Assembly (NCBI GenBank): GCA_036583965.1
Contig: JAZBQD010000025.1
Coordinates: 12,664,300 to 12,728,299 of the forward strand
Length of the DNA stretch: 64,000 nucleotides
Origin: Prunella strophiata
Taxonomy: Eukaryota > Chordata > Aves > Passeriformes > Prunellidae
Reading direction: 5' to 3'
The first letter of the stretch is position 1. Each line of letters starts with the position of its first letter. Below are positions 39,341 to 64,000 of the stretch, one piece after another. The notes under the pieces were generated by a model. That model was not told the origin of the DNA. It was given only the letters and a program-made list of their open reading frames with translations, and did not search any database. Made by a program: the position numbers and the translations under genes.

Positions 39341-40614
39341 GAGCAGGTGCTGTCTGCAGTCTGCTGGATTCCCTCCAGGCCCTGGGGTCCCTGTCTGGAG
39401 CAGGGGGGGACAGGCTGAAGCCACCCAGAGAGCTGCAGGCTGGGTTTGCTTTGTGTGCAGGTGACACTGCCTGAGGGAGGGAACATTTGACCCTGTGGAA
39501 ATGGGGAACCTCAGCCACAGTGGTGTTTGCAGTGAGGGCATGCTGGTACCTTCACTGCTAACACTCACACAGGGGGTTTTGTATTGATTGGGCTCAAGGA
39601 GGGGAAAAAAAACCCCCAATCTATGGTTTTGGATTGGGGAAAAAACCCCAGCCCAGGGCATCCCAGGGTGAGCCCTGCTGTGCAGCAGCACAGCCTCTGG
39701 TAGAGCTCTGTGTGAGCACCTCAGGGAGGTTTGTGTCCCCTGCCTGAAGCCAGCCCTTCCCTCCCTGGGGCTGCACAATCCCGAGGTGCTGCTGGAGCCT
39801 CAGGGAGCCCTGCAGGCCCTGGGTGGTTGCAGCTGCTGCCAGCTGTGCCCTGCCCTGGGGGTGCTCCTGGGCACCCAGTGGGGTTCAGCCATGGGTCACC
39901 CCCAGGGCTGATGTTCCCCTGTTCCCAGGGACCCTCCAAGCCCTGGGTGTGGGATTTCCTGGAGTGTGACTGTACCTTTCTCAGGGTTATCCCAGCCAGG
40001 CCAGGTGTGCCAGGAGAGTGCACTGGAGAGAAAATCCTTCCTGGGTTCCAGTACTCACATTACATGGCCGTGTTCAGTCTGTTTGAACTCTTCCCTCCTG
40101 GTTTTTATTCCCCTTGCTGTCCCTTCCCTGCCTGTGCCCCTTTGCCATGGGCATGGTGAGCACACACCAGCACGTCCCTGTGCCCCTGGGTTGGATCAGG
40201 GGCTGTAGGGACAGCTGGGACAAGGAGGGAGGCAGCTGGTTGCTCACAGGGGTACGTGCCACCCCTCTTTGAGCTCAGCAAACCCCCCAGGAGCCTTTGG
40301 CAGCAGCACCCCAAATTACCCATTCAGGCTGCTCCTGCTCTGCCTTGAGCACAGCCTTGGAGCTTCAGAGCCACCTTTGAACGAGGTGTCCTGGGGCTGG
40401 AGCAGTGCCTGCTCCTGGGACAGCCCCAGCTCCGGGAGGGGTGTGCTGGCAGGAGGAGTCCCCCACCACCACCAGTGTCTGTGTTTTGGGCGAGTCCTGC
40501 TCCCCAGCTCTGCCTTTTTGTGGCAGTTCTTGGGTAACTGGGTTCCCTGGATTGTCTCTCCAGGCAGAGACCGCGTTGCTGGTTGTTATGCAGAGTTCTG
40601 AATAGTTTGGGAAC

Positions 40615-40991
40615 TATAAAAGAGGGTGAGAAACTCAAACTCCCCTTAAAGCAAGCGAAGAACTTTCCTGTCTCTGGCTCTTTCTCCGATCAGGGGATAG
40701 ATCCGTGTGTGCTGGGAGAGGGTTGTTTTTCCTGCAGCAGCCTGAACCCGGAGCAGCCGGGGCAGAGCTGGGAGGCAGCGCGGAGATTGGCCGAGCTGCG
40801 GGATTTTTCAGCTGCATTTACATCTCGCCCACTGCTCCGCATGCCTTTGTGTTTACATCACTGCCAGCCATCCACACACGCACACTCGGGCCGGAAGAGG
40901 CGCTTTGGCCGAGGAGAAGCCTGTCCCCAGCTCGGGAGCCGGGCACCGCGGTGCCATCCTGCCGGGCAGCGCCGCTCCGGGATGGCCGGGG
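40615..40991 (+). promoter_or_regulatory. Candidate alternative TRAF7 promoter and first exon
   Basis: TATAAAAG at 40615-40622, then a rise in CpG density to 40,990 (CACACTCGGGCCGGAAGAGG with an ETS core) ending at a strong GTGAGT donor at 40992. An ATG at 40982 enters the same phase as exon 1 and would stop at 47805 in exon 2, so the exon would add only 5'UTR. No transcript evidence available. Confidence 0.35.
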
Positions 40992-43597
40992 GTGAGTGTG
41001 CGGCAAGGAGAGGTGTTTGCTCCGGGTGCCAGGCTGTGGGCAGCACTCCCGGGAAGCTGCTGCCCTTCAGCAGTGAGGGAGGAGGTGTTTTCAGCCCTCC
41101 CTGGGGAGCAGGGGGTCCCTGGAGTCCTGCAGCAGTGTGCAGGGGGTACCTGTGGCCCGTCCTGCAGCTGTGTCACACTGATTTTATGATCCTTCAGAGT
41201 GACCTTTGCAAGGGTGTGCTGGGCTTGATTGCAGCAGCTCAGCAAGTGTGTCCTGAGGTTGGTCTGGTGTTTCAGAAGTGGGAAACCCTCGATATTCCAT
41301 GGGCAGAGTTGTGAGCACAGAAGCCACAGTGTCCCTTGGAATTCTGAATCACCCTGGGGCAGAGTTGGGTCCGTGGTGTTTGGGGTTGTGGGACACTGAC
41401 TGGTGCTCCTGTCTCAAAGCTGTCACTAGATTTGCCATGGTAGAAGTGTCCACATCCCCTGATTTCTTTCAGAATCAAGGATTTGGTGCTGTTTTTCCCA
41501 GGATCACTAATTTGATCAATGAGTGTTGGTGTCTACAGGTGCCTCCTGCTTGTTCCCAGTGGCAAAGCCCAAGGGAACTACAAAAAAAGAGCAGGTGACT
41601 GGAATTTGCTGGATTTTTTTTTTTTTTTTTCTTGAAGGAGATGATGCATTTCAGCTGGATCTTTGAAGTGTTCTAGTTGCATTCAGAAGGCAGAGAAGAG
41701 TGTGTGTCACAAGGTGCCAAAGTTTTGGATGATTTTGGGGGGAACAGGGGGTGGAAGTGCTACTTTGTGCTTTTTGAGTCATGGCTATGGGCTCAGGTTT
41801 GCTGTGACTTTAATCTGGAAGATTCTCACTAGTGTGGTGGGGTGGTTACAGCTTTCCAGAGGATGCAGTGCAGCCAACCATAAGGAAAAGCAGCTGGAAA
41901 AGGCCTCAGCCATGGCACAGGAATTGGGGAATAAAGGAGAGAGGAGCTTTGATTGCTTTGGGTCTAGCAGGACTCCAGGAGAGCAGAATCCAGGTGAGAC
42001 AAACATTGCTCTGGCTTCCTTGGAGGAACAGAGGCCAAGTTTCTCCATCCCCCAGTCTTTGCTGCTGCCATGCCATGTCTTCAGGGGTTTTCAGTTGAGC
42101 TTCAAGCCTCTCTCTCTGTCAGATTTGCAGCAGGGAGACCAAGAGCAGAGCTGAGCCAGCCCACAGGACCCCGTGGGCTCTTGGCAGCCCCTTGTTCTCT
42201 CTGTCACACAGGTCTGAGGAGCACTAGTGGTGGTGTGAGTGGTGAGGGTGACTGTTCTCAGCTTCTGAAGTGTGGTATCTTCCATCAGGACCTGCCTTGC
42301 ACAGAGTTGGCCATTCCCTCCTGAGGAACTGCAGCAGCACTGAGATTTTTGCCTTGCAGGGGGAGGATTGTTGTTGGTTTCAGGGCTTGGCTGGGGTTTT
42401 ATTCTTTTTCCTTCACCAAGTCCACAATTTAGCAATGTGATGGTGTCAGAAGGGGTCTGTTCTTTGAGGGAGGATGTGGAAGAGCCCAAGCTGTGAGAGG
42501 CACAGCACGCAGCTGTGCAGTGGCAGGGCCAACTTTTAAAGCACCTTTTGATTAAGGTCCTTGTGTGGCAGAGCTGTGGATGTGCCTGTTCCTGCCCAGC
42601 AGTGGCTGAGGAGCTGCTGAGCCCACACAGGACAATTTTGGTTGCAGGGTCAGAGCTGGGCTGCATCACAAAAATGGTGTTGTAGGTGGCTCCTCCTAGG
42701 TTACCTGAAATGGAAAAAAAAACTTCAAATGTAGCTTTTGTGTCATGGAACAGCACTGAATATTGGCCTCTCTTCTAACTTCTAATTTAATTTTATTTTT
42801 CTGGGAAAATTGAGGTGCTTCATTTCACCAGAGCAATCACTTTTGATCCAGCTATGGGAACATTTGAAAGCTACAGCTTCAGGTTTTAACATGAAGTGTT
42901 GCAAATATTCTTCTATCCCAAGGCTTCATTATCCTTTAGGAACAGCACCATATGAAATGCTTTTCCTCTCTGAACTCCATTTGTTCAAAGGCATGGCAGT
43001 GTTCAAACAGCTGTTCAATGTGCTCTCTCAGTCCTGCAGTCAGTGCAAGCACTGGTAAAATAGCAGCAATTAAAAATATCCCTTTTATTTTTATTGATGT
43101 CAGCACAGTACAGTTATGGTCTCACTGTAAGACACTCAGAAAAGCTGGTGTGACTTACAAGAAAAACTTATAAACAGTAAAAAGACCATTCCACAGATTT
43201 ATCAGGTGGAGGTGCCATGTCCTGTCAGTAAGGCTGAGCTTCTGTTCATGTTTTATGTCCTTCCTGCACTGACTGACATCTAAAGAGTGTAAGAAATGTC
43301 CTGCTGGGTCAGGTGTTTTAGATTTTAGCTCATCTTTAGCCTGGTTGTCTCCTTAGTTTTGTGGGGTTTTTCATAAGCTCTTCACCAGCAGCTGGCATTG
43401 GCTGCTGGGCAGAGCTGTGTGTCACCTGCAGACGTGGTGATTTCACTGCTGGAATTTTTATTGCCCATCTTCACCTGGGGGCTGGACCAGGCAGACTCAG
43501 CAGTGGTGCTGGGAGCCCAGGGCTGGTGTTCCCTGGGCTGAGGAGTGACCAGTGGGCTCTGTCAGAGCTCTCTCAAGAGCTCAAGATGACCCTGATC

Positions 43598-44340
43598 TGT
43601 TTGAGAGTCTCTGTGTCTCAGCCTGAGAACTGAAGAAGGAGTCAGGAGTCTTCTTGTGCAGTTTCCAAGGTTGTTTATTATTTCTTATCTAACAAATTTT
43701 TCCCTGACCAGCCAACGTTTGTTCAGCAGGTCAGTCTGAGGCACACTGCCCACCTCTGGGGTGGTGTTGTCTTTTTATACTAAAAACTACCTGTACATTA
43801 TTTACAGTTATTTTCCAATACCTATCACCTATGTTACACAGTCCAACTCTACTCTAAACCAACCCAAAAGTGCCACCATCACCCAGAAGATGGAGGCTGT
43901 GAAGAAGGAGAAAGAAGGACAGAACACACCCAAATTCCTCCATCTTGACCCCCAAACCCTTTTTCTAAAAAACTCCAAAATTCTACTTTTTCACCGTGTG
44001 ATAAGCTAATTATCACTCTACTTAATCTTTGTGGCTTGCAACTCTTCAAATAAGGTTGGTAATTTTTTCCATGGCTCAAAATCAAAGGCACAGGGGTCTT
44101 GGGCTCTGTGCCAAGGGCTCTGAGCCCCCTGCCAGGGGCTGGAGCCATCCAGGGCAGCCAGAGGGATGTGCTGGGCTCTGACAGGCTCCACTGTCTGCCT
44201 CTCGTGAGGTGTCCATGGAGAGGTGCCTGTCTCAGGATCTGCTGTAGCTCTGCACTCTCACAGCCCGTGCTGAACAGGTCAGACCAGATGCTGACAGTCC
44301 TCATCACCCTGACAAGGTGCACCTGAGGTGCTGAAGGTCA
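43598..44340 (-). mobile_element. Solo LTR of an endogenous retrovirus, antisense in TRAF7 intron 1
   Basis: Minus strand shows LTR order: a U3 body (starting near 44340), TATA box GTATAAAAAG (43780-43771), then AATAAA (43679-43674) about 100 bp downstream, then U5 ending near CTCTCAAACA at 43598. No retroviral coding frame is attached, so it is a solo LTR. The sequence style (AT-rich, GATAATTAGCTTATCACAC segment) resembles passerine LTRs. Exact ends and target duplication were not resolved. Confidence 0.75.
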
Positions 44341-47300
44341 CAGAGTAATTAATTACCCCACAAACACCCTGGGCCCTTGGCACCTGTGTGTGCTTTTGTG
44401 GGAGTATTTCCCTGGGGATGTGCCAGCACTCTCAAGGATGTGTAACCCCAGTGTTGTCAGAGGAACAGAAGCTCTTACGCCATAAATACCCAAGCAGTGA
44501 GATAAGGAAGTTCCAGCCAGGGCAGGATAACCCCTGCCTGCCTTTCCCACTGGCAGGCTCTCCTGCTCTGGGATAATTTGCCAGCCCAGCAGTTTCCTTG
44601 GGGGTGAATAACCTGAGAGAGAGCTTCAGTGGGCAGAGAGGGGGAATTAGCCAGGCCACTGCTCCTGATTCTCCTCCCAGCTCTGAGGTGCAGTCACGGG
44701 GTGATCTGTGGCTGATCCTGTTGGATCTCCCCTCAGCAGTGGGGAGGGAGAGCACTGCTTCCCTCTGCAGCTGCTGCTGCTTGGGTTTTTTCTTGCCTGA
44801 ATTACTAAAGTAGGATTTTAAGGCTTTTCTTCTCATTGAGTCTCAAAAGCCTCGAGTTGATCCCTGTGATGTGCAAATGCTGAAACCTATCCCTGCCCCC
44901 CCTCACATCTGGTTATGATCAGCTGTGGGATTTACTGAATATTGGGTCCCCACAGCTTCCTTCTTCCAGGGGAGGTTTTCCCCCCTCTTTGTTCACTGTA
45001 AAAAACACTGATGTTGCATGTTAAAAAAATTACGTTCTCCAGGCAAGGAGAATGTGGATCACAGGCTGGGTTCCCAGCAGCAGCCACCCAGGAGGGACAC
45101 TCATCCTCCAGGCCTGGGAGCACAGGACAGTGGAGCTGGCAGGGTTCAGGTGCCAAGCAAAGCTGCAGAGATCTGGCAGAGATTTTTGCAAGTGCTGTAG
45201 GAAGTTGGTATTGATGTTCAGACCATCAGCTCTTTTCTGCCTCCTTTTAAATTCTTTGCTATCAGTTGGGAAAGGTTCTGAGATGGAAAGGAAGGTGTGA
45301 GGAGCTTGTCAGACAATGCTCTGGAGAGGCATCTGCTGTGCTGAAATGCTCCTGTGTGTGGTGGGTGCAGGGGTTTGGGCTGCAGTCAGATCTTGCTGTG
45401 GCAGCTGGGGTTGTGCAGCCTGGCTGATGTTCTGCTGCACATTTTTTCCATTGCTCACATTCCTGGATCTCTGCTCTGAGCAGACACCAGCAGGCTCCCT
45501 GCTGCTGCTGCAGGTACCTGGCTCAGCCAAGCTGCAGGCACAGGTCAGGCTTATAACCAGTGAGTGGGAAACCCCTGTATTCCACATTCCCTTCCCCACT
45601 CTGGATTTATTGGAGGTTCCAGGCAGGGATTGAAGGGTCATTGCAGTGGCTTGAGTGGCTGCAGTCACTGTTTGTGTCACATCTGATCCAGCCTTTAATG
45701 ATACCACAGAGCTCCTCATGCTGTCAGTTTATCCCCATTTTTGTTTTCCCTGTCTCTGAGTGTTTCCCATTGCCTGAGTCTCCATCTGTTCCATCTGGAG
45801 GTGATACATACCCTGAAAATGAGAGGCAATGAAGCTGTGCCTGAGTCCCCAGACAGCCCACCATCCTCCACCAGGGTCCCTTTCCTCTCCTTCCATCTGG
45901 GAATGACTGTTTGCCCTAAATCCCACGAGGACTATTTGATATGCAAGGTTCCTTTAACCTTAACTGGCATGGCAGATGAGGTGGGAGCAAATCCCTGCTC
46001 CTGCCTTTGAGCAGTGCAGGATAAAGGGTGTGTGGGTAGGTGTTGCATGGATTCGTATCCCTGGAAATTCGAATGTTTCTCTATTCCAGCCAATTATGGG
46101 AGGAGCAGAATGCTGAATGCCTTTTCCAGAGGAGAGTGGAGAGCTCAGGTGTACTGCTAGCTGTGGAGAGCCTGTGGAGAGGGGAATTTTAGGGGTACAT
46201 GTGTTCCTGGACATGAGATAATGCAGCCTTGAGATGGGAAATCCCAGGAGATGTGGCAGTTTGTGCCATTGCTCATGGAAGTACTTGCTTTGCTTAATTT
46301 ATGAGCCCTGCATCATCTGGAGACCCCAGCTGGAGACCTCTCATCTTCAGCCTTTGTAGTTGAAGAGAGGAACCTTCAGGCTTGTGCAGAAGGGGGAATT
46401 CTTGCCAGGAGGAAGCCGAGGGCTCCAGTGGCTCATCCAAGGCTGCCAGAGGGAGAGAGGCTGAGTCAGTGGGCTCAGATCTTCTGGGGCCAGAGGCCCA
46501 AACCCTTTGTCTGCCCTCTCCCACCCTCCCCTCTGCTCTCTGTGCCCTCAGGAGCACAGACAGGAATAAAAGGATCCAGTGGCTAAAGCCAAACCTGTGG
46601 CTTGCTGGAGCCCAGCTTTAAACTCTGCAGGTCTCCCTGATGCTGCAGCACAACTCTGCTTCTTTCCTGCTGCTTTTGAGACAACTCCAGACTCTGTGCT
46701 CAGCATCTCCTCAGGGATCTGGCATTTGCAAGCAGCCAGGACAGTGCTGTCACGTGTGTGGAAAACATGATCCAGATCCCTGCTTCTCAGATGGTTTTGG
46801 GTTTGGTTTCAGGGTTTCAGTTTGTTTGGTTTTTCTTTGGAATTTTGATTTTTTTATAATTTTTGACCATAGCTGTTTCTGAGAGTTTAGACCTGAGCAG
46901 CAATCCCCTGCTCTGGATTCTGCTGTTCCTGGATTGCCTGCCAGCTGCTGGATCCAGAGCTGCAGGGAGCACTGGAAGTGCTGTGTCAGGCCCTGAGCAG
47001 AGCCTTGGTTGAGGACAGCCCCAGTGTCACCTTTGCAGTGTTCAAAATGTGTGTGCAGGATGTGCCCAGCCCTGTGTGCCAGGGCTCTCCAGGGAGGTGG
47101 GAATCCCTGCACAAATCCCAGTCACAGCTGCCTTCTGGGGTCCTGTCTCTGTGAGCCTCAGCTTCCTTTTCTGTAAAGTGGAGAAATCACAGTGGTGTTT
47201 TTATAAAGAGCTTGGAGATTTAGGATTTGTCACTCCCAGCCAATTGCTAGAAACATCTAAGACACTTCACCTCCCCAGTGCCAGGCTGAGCTTTGTCCTC

Positions 47301-47825
47301 TCTGAGGGAAACTCCTGCCTGAGCCAGGAGCACCTCTGTGTGATGGCAGTGGAGCTGCAGCTCCTTGCTGAGGGTGTGCTGGCTCTGAAGGAGACTGAGA
47401 GCATCTTGTCAGATTTGCTGGGACAGCAGCATAATTGTGCCCTGAAGCAGTATCAGGTTTCAGCAGAGGTTAAAGAAAGCAAATTCCATATGTTTCTGCA
47501 GATTATTGTGGAATTCTTGACTTTGCAAACTTGAGCCTAATGAACCGGTGGAGGGAGAGAAATGAGGCCCTTATTAAAAGATAATAATATATTTTAAAAA
47601 ATGCTGAACACTCACTCAGGAACAATTTGAAGAAATCTGACTTTGCCCTCGCCTCTTGCTTCTGAAAACCCAGATTTGTGTGAGTTTAGGCAAACACTTG
47701 GGCTTTGTGCTGCAGGAGAGTGTTCTCTGAGCCCAGGGAAATACCCACAAGGAGCCCAACTCCCTTTGTGTCCTTCTTCTCCCACAGAGCAAGCTTCCCA
47801 TGACTAACAGATGCTGGCCTAGATT

Positions 47826-64000
<16,175 letters not shown>

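Larger units (their letters stand above)
38067..47787 (+). other. TRAF7 intron 1 (9.7 kb)
   Basis: Contains a 7-bp repeat (38.56 kb), a CR1 fragment (39.1 kb), a second promoter-like CpG block (40.6-41.0 kb) and an antisense LTR (43.6-44.3 kb). No coding exon recognised. Confidence 0.8.

Noticed and set aside
37663..39486. 607-codon minus-strand frame over the TRAF7 promoter and intron 1
   Set aside because: It spans a CpG island and a CR1 fragment, has no recognisable domain, and runs through the bidirectional promoter and exon 1 of TRAF7.
46040..46090. tRNA T-loop-like word AAATTCGAATG
   Set aside because: No acceptor stem, D-arm or A/B box pair could be formed around it.

Overview
The window is vertebrate nuclear DNA, almost certainly avian and probably from a songbird. 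Evidence: many CR1 LINE 3'-end fragments, large GC-rich minisatellites, an LTR of the kind common in passerine genomes, and two split genes with canonical GT-AG introns. Both recognisable protein genes are on the + strand in the order known from human 16p13.3: RAB26, then a small antisense snoRNA-host-like gene in the place of human SNHG19, then TRAF7. No prokaryotic genes, CRISPR arrays or tRNAs were seen.

Layout. Positions 1-10.7 kb hold no gene I can support. They carry four large unrelated tandem arrays: a 20-bp unit at 1.34-2.65 kb, a 30/31-bp unit at 4.46-5.61 kb, a 24-bp unit at 7.80-8.44 kb, and a roughly 2-kb pure C-rich array at 8.67-10.63 kb. The last array ends about 180 bp before the RAB26 start codon. 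RAB26 has nine coding exons over 10,808-34,491, with a 17.4-kb intron 2 that holds several AT-rich islands resembling conserved non-coding elements. Its poly(A) signal is probably at 36,515. Exon 1 contains a reading-frame conflict. Intron 4 begins with a 42/43-bp minisatellite that copies the splice donor fourteen times.

From 36.87 to 37.62 kb the minus strand shows a complete snoRNA-host layout: TATA box, pyrimidine (TOP-like) start, an intronic C/D-box snoRNA candidate 65 nt upstream of a 3' splice site, a further donor, and a poly(A) signal. It shares a CpG-rich bidirectional promoter with TRAF7, containing five CCAAT boxes and a ZNF143-type element. TRAF7 begins with a non-coding exon near 38.0 kb. 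Its coding exons 2-17 run from 47,826 to the right edge, where the gene is cut inside its WD40 propeller (513 codons seen of about 670 in human TRAF7).

The two proteins act in unrelated processes: RAB26 in secretory-granule and vesicle traffic, TRAF7 as a RING/WD40 ubiquitin ligase in MEKK3 signalling. Their adjacency is ancestral synteny, not an operon-like unit. I see no wholly new multi-gene system. The most unusual signals are the tandem array of AG|GTAAGC sites after RAB26 exon 4, the antisense snoRNA-host unit, and the G-quadruplex-prone array at the RAB26 promoter.
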